Shown here piece by piece: positions 26,567-34,889 of a stretch of 57,719 nt of DNA. The DNA lies in the NCBI RefSeq assembly GCF_020630935.1, contig NZ_JAHDIG010000027.1:1-57719 (forward strand). Direction: 5' to 3'. A program made the position numbers and the translations under genes. Under the pieces are notes generated by a model. That model ran no database searches and was not told the origin of the DNA. It was given only the letters and a program-made list of their open reading frames with translations. This DNA comes from Bernardetia sp. Its GTDB lineage: Bacteria > Bacteroidota > Bacteroidia > Cytophagales > Bernardetiaceae. The first letter of the stretch is position 1, and each line of letters starts with the position of its first letter.

Positions 26567-27289
26567 TTATTTACTAATTCCATAAAAAAGAGTGAAAAAG
26601 GCAGAGGGATAGATTTGTTTGTTTTCTGCTAGTCCCATAATCTCAATTTCTTTTGAATAAGCATCTATCATCATCCCAGCTTCAAATCCGACTTGTGAGC
26701 CTTTGAAGGCACTAAACTCTAGTGCAAGAGAGGTCTTTAGGCTTGCTCCTAATTGAATATTTGCATCTGTAAGGCGTTGTGCAAAAGAGCCTGTTCCCAC
26801 AACAGCTTCAAATGAAGTGTGTACTTCTGGGTCGTACTGTTCTGTTCTGATAGTTTCATTTGCAAACTGATAATCAATAATATAGGGCGCAACTATTCCG
26901 ATGGTTGGTCCTATAGCTCCGATAGCATTGACTTGTATTCCACGCTCTTCTGCCTTTCTAAACAGAACAAATTCTCTACCATATTGAGGACGCAAAACAT
27001 AGAGGAAATTACGCTTTCCTGGAGTGAAAAACTCTCCTGTTATTCTGCTGGCTCTGCGCTGCTCTTTTGGGTGTCTAACATCTACCAACTCTAAGGAAAA
27101 ACTATGATACATTGTTTCTGTAATTGCTTTTGAATAACGAAAAGCAAAACCTCCGATAAGCCCAGACTGTGTGTTTAGATTCAGACCATACACAAATTGA
27201 GTTTCATAGCTAAAATCATCTGTATTATTCTGTGAGAATGAAGAAAAGCTAAACAATAAGGCAAGTAAAAGTAATGTGAAAAATTTCAT
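26567..27289 (-). CDS. Secreted outer-membrane beta-barrel-like protein
   Basis: 240 residues with signal peptide MKFFTLLLLALLFSFSSFSQ. The mature sequence has alternating amphipathic strands (SGLIGGFAFRYSKAI, SFSLELVDVRHPKEQ, AVVGTGSFAQRL, NIQLGASLKTSLALEF, SAFFTLFYGISK) and ends in an aromatic-rich strand, as expected of an outer-membrane barrel. RPQYGREFVLFRK is conserved in many Bacteroidota homologues as I recall them. Role unknown. It starts the three-gene minus-strand group with the phosphatase-like and secreted genes, three bases upstream of the first. Confidence 0.68.
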   Translation of the reverse strand: MKFFTLLLLALLFSFSSFSQNNTDDFSYETQFVYGLNLNTQSGLIGGFAFRYSKAITETMYHSFSLELVDVRHPKEQRRASRITGEFFTPGKRNFLYVLRPQYGREFVLFRKAEERGIQVNAIGAIGPTIGIVAPYIIDYQFANETIRTEQYDPEVHTSFEAVVGTGSFAQRLTDANIQLGASLKTSLALEFSAFKGSQVGFEAGMMIDAYSKEIEIMGLAENKQIYPSAFFTLFYGISK

Positions 27290-27544
27290 ATAATAAATGA
27301 TTGTGGTTTTAGAGGTATAGTTGCCACTGACGAGATATAACTTCTTATAAATGAATTAAATTAATAATCGGAAAAGTAATTTTGTTATTACACAACTTAG
27401 AAACTATCATTGTGTTTGTTGAGTACATAAAATACTATGAAGCTATCAAATTTCACTAAAAATTAAAGAAATAGAATAGTATTTGCTTATTTTGCTACAA
27501 AATATAGCCTGTCTAACCCTTATATAAATAAAAATAGAACTACT

Positions 27545-28129
27545 ATGATGTGTAAAGTTAATCATTTTTGTAAATTTTTTGCTTTTGTTGTCTGTCTTTC
27601 ATTATATGGTAAAGTCTTGGGGCAAACAGTTATTTCTGATGAAGAACGCAAATTATTTACTACCATAGAAAGTTTTGAACCACTGGGAATTATCTATGAA
27701 AATGCAAGTGCTGGTGAGGAGATAGAAAAGGAAGATTATGGCGATGGTTCTTTGCTATACACTTATGAATTTGAAGATGCTGACTTGTGGTTACACGAAC
27801 TTTTATGGGTAGAATCTTCTGCACAGGCAGCTAACTTTACGTATGAAGCATACGGAGAAGCCAGTAAAACTTACCTTTCAGAAGGACTTCAACTTTCAGC
27901 CTTTAGAGTATTGCCCCTCTCTAATGTAAATGCCGATGTCGTAGTAGCAGATGTGTATAATGAAAGTCAAAAGAAAGTGGGAGCTATTGTTCGTTTTAAG
28001 GAAAGAAATGTTAGTGGAATGTTGATTATGATAGGAATTGATTTTCAAGAACAAGTAATGACAAAGTTCCTAAACACAGAAATACAACAAATGAGCAAGA
28101 CGTGTTCAGAACTTTCTCTTTGGAAATAG
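27545..28129 (+). CDS. Secreted hypothetical protein
   Basis: 194 residues with signal peptide (KFFAFVVCLSLYGKVLGQ). The mature protein is acidic and contains FEPLGIIYENASAGEEIEKE, LLYTYEFEDADLWLHELLW, and VVVADVYNESQKKVGAIVRF followed by MLIMIGI, probably an alpha/beta sheet. No known family recognised. It is convergent with the large PAS protein gene, with only 17 bases between the stop codons, and has no obvious terminator of its own. Confidence 0.62.
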   Translation: MMCKVNHFCKFFAFVVCLSLYGKVLGQTVISDEERKLFTTIESFEPLGIIYENASAGEEIEKEDYGDGSLLYTYEFEDADLWLHELLWVESSAQAANFTYEAYGEASKTYLSEGLQLSAFRVLPLSNVNADVVVADVYNESQKKVGAIVRFKERNVSGMLIMIGIDFQEQVMTKFLNTEIQQMSKTCSELSLWK

Positions 28130-28146
28130 AAAGCCAATCATTTTAT

Positions 28147-31100
28147 TTACAAATCATTTTGAGAAATAATACTTGGGTCAATGATAAAAAAGTCTATACA
28201 TTCTTTTCCATTAAAATCTACCTTTTGAGCATATTCCCAAACCGTTTTGATTTTCTTATCCTTCGTAACTACTCTGAATGAAGCCGAATAACTATCACTT
28301 TTAGCTAGTTTTTCTTTTGTAACCTGTGCTAGTTTTGGTATATCTTCTTTGTGGATGAAGCCACCAAATCCGTTCTTTTTTATAAAATTAGCATCATAAC
28401 CAATCAGCTCTTCTCCAAACTCATTGACATATACAATGTCTAATTTTTTTCCTAAAGTAGCACGCCCTACAAGTGCTGGAATTTCGTCTAAAATACTAAG
28501 TAGAGATTCTAAAAATTTTTCTCTTTGTTCTAGTTCTACTTGGTTTTTTTCTAGCTCATCTATATTTTTCTGAATGAGCTTTTCTTGTTGCTTTTGTGTG
28601 GTAATGTCATCACTCACTGCTGTTATTTTTGTAACCTCATTGTTTTGGTCGTGTATAGGAATATAGAAAGTTTTGAGGAAAATAATAGAACCATCTGCTG
28701 CTTTGACTTTTACTATTCGCTCAGTATAATCTCCTTCTATGGTTTCTTTCCAAAGATGTTCGAAGGTTTCATTTCCTTCCAATTCTTCAAAATCTGAATA
28801 GCTATGTCCGATGACTTCAGACTCGTCGTATCCCGTAATTTTTTCACATAGTTCATTGACACTTAAAATCGTTCCTTTCTCATCAAAATCAATAATAACA
28901 TTGAAGTCATTAATAAAATTGTGAAAATCTTTAAACTCTTTTGTCTTACGGTCTAATTCTTCTTGCGTGTTTTGTAAATATTCCATACTGATACGCATTT
29001 CTTCTTCTTGAGCCGTCATTTGCTCCAATAGGTTTTCAAGCTCTATTTGTTGTTTTTTAGATTCAGTAACATCATAGCTGAGTTTTGTAACCTTAGCAAG
29101 CTCATTTTTTGAATTAAGCGTCGGAGTATAACTTCCTCTTACCCAAACTGTTTTTCCTGTGCTATACATTCGTTTGAATGTTCCTTCAACAGTTTCTCCT
29201 TGACGTAATTTTTTCCATAAATCTAAATATTCTTCAGTAAGAACTGTTCCTTTTTCTACTAAATCAGAGTGATATTTTCCTTCTAAATCTTCTTTTTTCT
29301 CATAGCCCATAATCTTCAAAAAGTTTTCATTGACTTGAAGAATCTGTCCTTCGCTATCCATTTCTAACATTGCTACTGAATTATCAATAGCTCGTAATTG
29401 TTCTTGATTCTGACGACTTACTGTTGTTGCTTTTTCCCTAGCTTCTTCAGTTTCTTTGAGTAGGCGTTTGAGCCTAGCATCTTGCTTCATTTGGCGAGTG
29501 ATATTGAGACCAATAGCAATATATTTGTAGATTTGCTCATTTTTATCTCGTACAGGAGCAATAGTTAGGTCAATCCACGCAGAACTTTTATCTGGTCGTT
29601 TGTTTTTAAAGACCAAATGTCCGATTTCTCCGAGCTGAACTTGCGCCCAAACTCGTTCCCAAGACTGTAAGTGTTCTTTATCATCTATAAGTTGTGCTAG
29701 TTTTATTCCATCCAAATCATCTTCATATCTGCGTATAGCATCAGAAACTCGTTCATTAGATGAGATAATTCTTCCTTGTGTATCTAATTGAATAAGCAAA
29801 GCAGAAAGATTGAGAGCTTCTAACTGCGCTGTAACCTCATTTTTTATATATTCTGTCTCACGCATCTGCTTGGCAAGTTCTTCTTGTGTACTGGTCAGTT
29901 CTTCTACATTTTGACGCATTTCTTCTTCTTGTGAGGCAATTTGTTCTGCATATTCTTGAGATTCCTCTAACAAACGCTTATTGTCTTCTTGTGAGCGAAG
30001 GGCTATCATAGTAGCAGCAATACGGCTTGAAATTTCCTCTAAGAAGCTACGTTCGTGTTGAGACAAAGGACGTAAAAGAGCAATTTCCAACACTCCTACC
30101 AAATTTTCACGAAGTTGTAGTGGCAAAAGCATCAGACCTTGTGGAGGAGCTTCGCCAATAGCAGATTTTATCTTAAAGAAATGAGGAGGAGGGTTTTTAA
30201 GGTAAATAGGGTCTTTAGATTCGGCAACCTGCCCCACTAAGCCATCTCCAATGAGAATTTTTTGGTCTAGCTTTTCTATATCATCATACGCATACGCTGC
30301 TGTGGCTTTCAGATAAGGTTCGTGTTTGAAAGAATCTTTATGTAAAGAATAAAAAATGCCTTGATGCGCTCCTAAATACGAAACGACTTTGTTCAGAACT
30401 TGTTGAGAAAGCATAGTAATAGATTCACTAGAAACCAAAATGTCACTAATTTGTGCTACTCCATCACTTCGCCATTTGTTTAGTCTTTCGTTTTCTACAA
30501 ATGATTTCAAGCTATTTCTCATATTCAGAAGAGCTTCTCCCATTACATCGTTTTCAGCAGGAACAAACTCTGAATCTAGCTCACCTTCTGCAATCTTATT
30601 GGCAAATGCCAAATTGCCCGAAAAATTGAGTTGTTCGTTGAGGTAAATCTTATTTCTTGCATCTTGGTCGGTTTGTTTTTTCAAATAGCCAGCAAAAAAT
30701 ATGGCTACAAAAAGCTCTGCAGCTCCTAACAGGCAGCCAAAAAAGGCTACTTGTGAATCTAAGTTTTCTACATTGAGGAAATATTCTTTTATGTTAGCTT
30801 GTCCGAATACGCTATATAAAGCAAAGCAAATCAAAATATAAGCCCCTATAAGTGAGGCATAAAAAACCAAAATACGCCAATTCTGATAAAATACTAAGAC
30901 CGTAAGCGTAATAAAAAATACGAATTGAATATAAAAAGCTCCCTGCAACTGTATCAAATATACTACGCCCATCATTGCCAAAACAGCCGTCAGGACATAA
31001 CGAGCATCTTGTGGCATTACAAAACGCTTAATCAGATGATAAGCAAAGAAAGCCCCCAAACTAGGCAGAAATAAATATACTTGAACAAATTCTTGATAAA

Positions 31101-31245
31101 AAACAGCTAAAACAAGGCTAAATGCCAAATAAACGATAAGAAAGCGTTCCATTATTGTATCTATATAATGAAACGTTTCCTCTTCATAAGCCTCTAAAAG
31201 TTCTTCGTCTGGGACAAAATTTTCTACACTAATATGCTGCTTCAT
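28147..31245 (-). CDS. Membrane multi-PAS/GAF sensor without an output domain
   Basis: 1032 residues. Residues about 32-205 form six membrane helices. A HAMP-like linker (NKIAEGELDSEFVPAENDVM) follows, then a GAF domain (about 265-415, with GDGLVGQVAESKDPIYL and QGLMLLPLQLRENLVGVLEIAL). A coiled coil (QEEEMRQNVEELTSTQEEL) leads into four PAS/PAC units near 475-590, 615-735, 775-895 and 915-1025, separated by further coiled coils. The protein ends right after the last PAS. There is no histidine-kinase, GGDEF, EAL, methyl-accepting or PP2C domain. It may signal through a partner; the function is therefore unknown. Confidence 0.85.
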   Translation of the reverse strand: MKQHISVENFVPDEELLEAYEEETFHYIDTIMERFLIVYLAFSLVLAVFYQEFVQVYLFLPSLGAFFAYHLIKRFVMPQDARYVLTAVLAMMGVVYLIQLQGAFYIQFVFFITLTVLVFYQNWRILVFYASLIGAYILICFALYSVFGQANIKEYFLNVENLDSQVAFFGCLLGAAELFVAIFFAGYLKKQTDQDARNKIYLNEQLNFSGNLAFANKIAEGELDSEFVPAENDVMGEALLNMRNSLKSFVENERLNKWRSDGVAQISDILVSSESITMLSQQVLNKVVSYLGAHQGIFYSLHKDSFKHEPYLKATAAYAYDDIEKLDQKILIGDGLVGQVAESKDPIYLKNPPPHFFKIKSAIGEAPPQGLMLLPLQLRENLVGVLEIALLRPLSQHERSFLEEISSRIAATMIALRSQEDNKRLLEESQEYAEQIASQEEEMRQNVEELTSTQEELAKQMRETEYIKNEVTAQLEALNLSALLIQLDTQGRIISSNERVSDAIRRYEDDLDGIKLAQLIDDKEHLQSWERVWAQVQLGEIGHLVFKNKRPDKSSAWIDLTIAPVRDKNEQIYKYIAIGLNITRQMKQDARLKRLLKETEEAREKATTVSRQNQEQLRAIDNSVAMLEMDSEGQILQVNENFLKIMGYEKKEDLEGKYHSDLVEKGTVLTEEYLDLWKKLRQGETVEGTFKRMYSTGKTVWVRGSYTPTLNSKNELAKVTKLSYDVTESKKQQIELENLLEQMTAQEEEMRISMEYLQNTQEELDRKTKEFKDFHNFINDFNVIIDFDEKGTILSVNELCEKITGYDESEVIGHSYSDFEELEGNETFEHLWKETIEGDYTERIVKVKAADGSIIFLKTFYIPIHDQNNEVTKITAVSDDITTQKQQEKLIQKNIDELEKNQVELEQREKFLESLLSILDEIPALVGRATLGKKLDIVYVNEFGEELIGYDANFIKKNGFGGFIHKEDIPKLAQVTKEKLAKSDSYSASFRVVTKDKKIKTVWEYAQKVDFNGKECIDFFIIDPSIISQNDL

Positions 31246-31504
31246 TCTGGTTATTTAATTCTTGTGCGTATTTTGAAAAGTTAATTTACAATTTCATTTT
31301 TTTAGTTCAAAATGAAAAGAGCTCTTTCCGTATTCATTTTCGATAAAATATTTTTACAAGTTGAATAAAACAGTTTTTGCTCTACTTCCTTTTTAGAAGT
31401 ATCAAAAAATAGCTACTTTTTTTACATAATTCTGAACAAGAAACCGTACTTTTGAGTAGCTATACTTTACAAATCATTATAAACTCATATTCTTATTTTT
31501 TTAT

Positions 31505-32761
31505 ATGACTGACGTACTTATCATTGGAGGAGGAGTAGCTGGACTTACGGCTGCTAGAAATTTACATCAAAGAGGACTTTCTGTCAAAGTTATTGAGGCT
31601 ACCGACCGAGTAGGGGGAAGAGTAAAGACAGACATAGTAAATGGTTTTCGTTTAGACAGAGGTTTCCAAGTACTATTGACAGCCTACCCAGAAGCACAAA
31701 AAGCTCTCAATTACTCAAAACTACAACTTCGAACCATTGATGCAGGTGCGCTCTTACACACAGACAAAGGAATTTTTGAGTTTGCAGACCCTTTTAGAAG
31801 TCCAGAAAAAACACTTTCTACGCTTGCCAATCCCATAGGTACGTGGGCAGATAAGCTCCGTATGCTTTTGGTCAAGACGGAAATAAATGGAAAAGATTTA
31901 CACGAAATTTTTACACAACCCGAAACTTCTACGTATCAAGCTCTAAGGCAAAATTATAAATTTAAAAGCTCTTTGATAGAACAGTTTTTAAATCCTTTTT
32001 TGGCAGGTATTTTTTTAGAAAAAGATTTAGAAACTTCAAATAGAATGTTTGATTTTGTTTTTCAGATGTTTTCTAATGGAAAAGGGGCTGTTCCTGCACT
32101 TGGAATGGAAGAAATTCCTCGCCAGTTAGCTAATGTTTTGTCTGACCATGCTATCATTACAAACGAAAGAGTAGTTTCTGTCAATAAAAATGTAGCTACT
32201 ACAGAAAGTGGAAATGAATTTGAAGCAAGAAGCATTTTGATAGCCACAGAAAATAATGAGTTTTCACAATCGTATAGAGCTAACTTAACAAAAAATACAC
32301 AGACTAGAGGAACAACAAATCTCTATTTTTCGATGGATAAATCTATTGTGAGAAGACCTGTTTTGTGTCTAAATTCTTTGGAAAACAGATTAGTAAATAA
32401 TTTTGTTGTGATGAGCGATATTTCTTCTGATTATGCTCCGATTGATAAATCTTTGCTTTCAGTTTCTATTATTACAGACGATGAAAATAAAGACTTCACA
32501 GAAGAAGAACTCATAGAAAAAACACGACGAGAACTTAGTCTTTGGTATGGAACTCACGCCTACGAATGGGAATTTTTGAAATCTTATGCTATTCCACATG
32601 CCTTGCCTAACCAAAACTCTGTCAGACATACGCCATCAGTAGATGATTTGAAAATTCATGATGGTTTATACCGTTGTGGCGATTATCTTCTCAATGGCTC
32701 GCTCAATGCTGCTATGCGTTCTGGACGTTTGGTAGCACAACTTATTGGCGACGAGATATAA
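31505..32761 (+). CDS. FAD-dependent amine-oxidase-type oxidoreductase
   Basis: 418 residues. The N-terminus has the dinucleotide-binding VLIIGGGVAGLTAARNL, followed by KVIEATDRVGGRVKTD (adenosine ribose-binding acidic residue and GG motif) and FRLDRGFQVLLTAYPEA. The C-terminus closes the FAD site with IHDGLYRCGDYLLNGSLNAA. It resembles protoporphyrinogen oxidase, monoamine oxidase and carotenoid desaturase relatives; the substrate is not decidable. No phytoene synthase or other carotenoid gene is in the window. Monocistronic. Confidence 0.88.
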   Translation: MTDVLIIGGGVAGLTAARNLHQRGLSVKVIEATDRVGGRVKTDIVNGFRLDRGFQVLLTAYPEAQKALNYSKLQLRTIDAGALLHTDKGIFEFADPFRSPEKTLSTLANPIGTWADKLRMLLVKTEINGKDLHEIFTQPETSTYQALRQNYKFKSSLIEQFLNPFLAGIFLEKDLETSNRMFDFVFQMFSNGKGAVPALGMEEIPRQLANVLSDHAIITNERVVSVNKNVATTESGNEFEARSILIATENNEFSQSYRANLTKNTQTRGTTNLYFSMDKSIVRRPVLCLNSLENRLVNNFVVMSDISSDYAPIDKSLLSVSIITDDENKDFTEEELIEKTRRELSLWYGTHAYEWEFLKSYAIPHALPNQNSVRHTPSVDDLKIHDGLYRCGDYLLNGSLNAAMRSGRLVAQLIGDEI

Positions 32762-32866
32762 TTTATCTTTATAGCTGAATGTGAAAAAAACAGAGGCGTA
32801 AATTTCCCATAAATAACTGAGAACTAAAATTTTATTAGCTCAAGATTAGCTATGCAGAATGAAATA

Positions 32867-32911
32867 ATTCGTAATTAGCTTCGCTGATTTTACAGTTCAT
32901 AATTTGTAATT
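32867..32911. repeat. Dispersed repeat with AATTAGCTTCGCTGATT core, copy 2
   Basis: Identical to 18745-18767 over 23 bp and followed by a near match of the same flank (ATAATTTGTAATTG). It lies between the FAD oxidoreductase and the following hydrolase, about 90 bases before the hydrolase start. Confidence 0.7.
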
Positions 32912-33002
32912 GGCTCATTAAAGCAAAACGATACATAATTTTTAGTAAATTTGTCGTTTTAAAACTATATCTAATCTCATTTTAAGGTTTAATTCTGCAC
33001 GC

Positions 33003-33779
33003 ATGAAAATAAAAGAAAAAGGAGGATACCAATATATAGATGAAGGCGAAGGTGAAGTGCTTTTGCTTTTACATGGGCTTTTTGGAGAGATGAGTAACTG
33101 GGAAGGCGTAGTAGCTCATTTTTCTAAAAATTATAGGGTACTTATACCTATGATGCCAATTTACACTATTTCTCTTCGCAAAGCGCATTTGGAAGGTCTT
33201 ATCGATTTTGTAGAAGGGTTTGTAAAGATGGAGGAGTTGAAAGACCTCACATTGGTAGGTAATTCTTTAGGAGGGCATTTGGCTCTTATTTTTGCTCTTC
33301 GTAATAAAGACATCTCTAAAAGAATGGTCTTGACAGGTAGTTCAGGGCTTTTCGAAAATGGTATGGGAGGTTCTTTTCCTAAGCGTGGAAACTACGAATA
33401 CATAAAAGAAAAAGTAGAATATACATTTCATGACCCAAAAGTTGCAACGAAAGAGCTAGTAGATGACGTATTCGAAGTAACAAATAACAATGCAAAGTGC
33501 TTGCGTATGATTACGATTGCTCGTTCGGCACAGCGCAATAATATGGCTAAAGAGATTCCACAGATAAATATTCCGACACTGTTAGTTTGGGGATTGAACG
33601 ATACGATTACTCCTCCTCCTGTTGCCCATGAGTTTCATAGGCTGTTGAGAAATAGTCAGCTTCGTTTTATTGACAAGTGTGGGCATGCTCCGATGATGGA
33701 ACACTCTGCTATCTTTAATGCGTACTTCGACGACTTTTTAAAAAATAATCCGTTAGAAAAGACAGCCTACATGGTTTAA
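33003..33779 (+). CDS. Alpha/beta hydrolase
   Basis: 258 residues of compact alpha/beta-hydrolase fold. LLLLHGLFGEMSNWEG is the oxyanion strand and loop; LVGNSLGGHLAL carries the Ser nucleophile; LLVWGLNDTITPPPVA the Asp; FIDKCGHAPMMEHSAIF the His. No signal peptide. The cap is short, as in esterases and meta-cleavage-product hydrolases. It lies between single genes, so context gives no substrate. Confidence 0.87.
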   Translation: MKIKEKGGYQYIDEGEGEVLLLLHGLFGEMSNWEGVVAHFSKNYRVLIPMMPIYTISLRKAHLEGLIDFVEGFVKMEELKDLTLVGNSLGGHLALIFALRNKDISKRMVLTGSSGLFENGMGGSFPKRGNYEYIKEKVEYTFHDPKVATKELVDDVFEVTNNNAKCLRMITIARSAQRNNMAKEIPQINIPTLLVWGLNDTITPPPVAHEFHRLLRNSQLRFIDKCGHAPMMEHSAIFNAYFDDFLKNNPLEKTAYMV

Positions 33780-34051
33780 TAAAAAATAAACTTGTAGTTT
33801 ACACACATTGCAAGTAAAAAAAATCTAAACATTGATATTGAACCTTCTTTTGTATTAAAAATGCTTCTTTGTAAAGAGGATTTAACTAAATATAATGGCT
33901 TTTCTAAGCAAATTAGCATACAAATTGTTGTTCTATTTCATAGCAAGATGATTATATTTATAAATAATCAAACAAAATTATTTATATTGTTTTGGACAAA
34001 GATAAATAATTAGGGCTTTGCTATCTATTGCTTTATCCAAAAACAACCACT

Positions 34052-34750
34052 ATGACTGATACTTTTAATTCTACTACTTCTGTGATGGTCGCTGCCGACC
34101 TCATCAATGAAATGATACCTCCTTTAAAGGGTAACGATAGTGTAAGGAAAGCACTAAACTGGATGGATGCTTTTCGTATTACACAACTTCCTGTCGTTGA
34201 GGATAATGTGTATAAAGGCATTATCACAGAAGATATGCTCTATGAGATAAATAATCCAGAAGCAACTATCGACTCTGTTGAGCCATTTTATGAAGATGTT
34301 TTTGTAAGCGAAGAACAACATTTCTATGATGTGATGCGTCTTGCAACAGACCACAACTTGCGTATTATTGCAGTTTTGGATTTGAGTAATTTCTTTGTAG
34401 GAGTAATAACAGTAAGAGATACGTTGGCAGCCTTTGCTCGTACGTTTGCCAGCCAAAGTGCAGGGGCAATTATTGTCTTGTCAATGAATTATAGAGATTA
34501 TTCTCTTTCTCATATTAGCCGTCTGATAGAAGAAAATAATACCAAAATTTTGAGTAGTTATGTAGATACAGACCCTTATGACCACAATCTTATCAAACTC
34601 ACTTTAAAATTAGATAAAACAGAACTCAATGCTATTTTAGCAACCTTAGAGCGTTTTGAATATCGTGTGATTGCTAAGTTTCAAGAAAATCCAGATGCAG
34701 ATATTCAGAAAGAACGCCTAGATATGTTCTTTAGATATTTTGATATATAA
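34052..34750 (+). CDS. Tandem CBS-domain protein
   Basis: 232 residues from the ATG at 34052 (MTDTFNSTTSV). Two CBS motifs span about residues 10-125 (SVRKALNWMDAFRITQLPVV, YKGIITEDMLYEI, then IIAVLDLSNFFVGVITVRD). CBS pairs bind adenine nucleotides such as AMP, ATP or SAM. The C-terminal 90 residues (AGAIIVLSMNYRDYSLSHIS, LIKLTLKLDKTELNAILATL) look like an ACT-like regulatory fold. It has no enzyme domain, so it probably senses nucleotide state and regulates a partner. Well-isolated, with a palindrome and terminator just downstream. Confidence 0.88.
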   Translation: MTDTFNSTTSVMVAADLINEMIPPLKGNDSVRKALNWMDAFRITQLPVVEDNVYKGIITEDMLYEINNPEATIDSVEPFYEDVFVSEEQHFYDVMRLATDHNLRIIAVLDLSNFFVGVITVRDTLAAFARTFASQSAGAIIVLSMNYRDYSLSHISRLIEENNTKILSSYVDTDPYDHNLIKLTLKLDKTELNAILATLERFEYRVIAKFQENPDADIQKERLDMFFRYFDI

Positions 34751-34768
34751 ATAATATATCTTGCCATT

Positions 34769-34786
34769 GTCGGTGTCTCCACCGAC
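34769..34786. repeat. GTCGGTG/CACCGAC palindrome
   Basis: Seven-base perfect arms around TCTC, 18 bases after the CBS gene stop and before its terminator. It is one of the compact intergenic palindromes of this genome. Confidence 0.5.
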
Positions 34787-34812
34787 GATAATTTAACAAC
34801 ACAAAAAATTAT

Positions 34813-34847
34813 GAAAAGCATTTTTCAAATCAAGGAAAATGCTTTTC
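34813..34847 (+). terminator. Terminator of the CBS-domain gene
   Basis: GAAAAGCATTTTTC pairs with GGAAAATGCTTTTC over 14 bp with one G-U pair, in a T-rich context. It covers an upstream ATG of the next frame, supporting the later start of the DUF3857 gene at 34890. Confidence 0.75.
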
Positions 34848-34889
34848 GTATTTAATAATTTTAGTCAATATAAATCTCCAATTTTTTAC

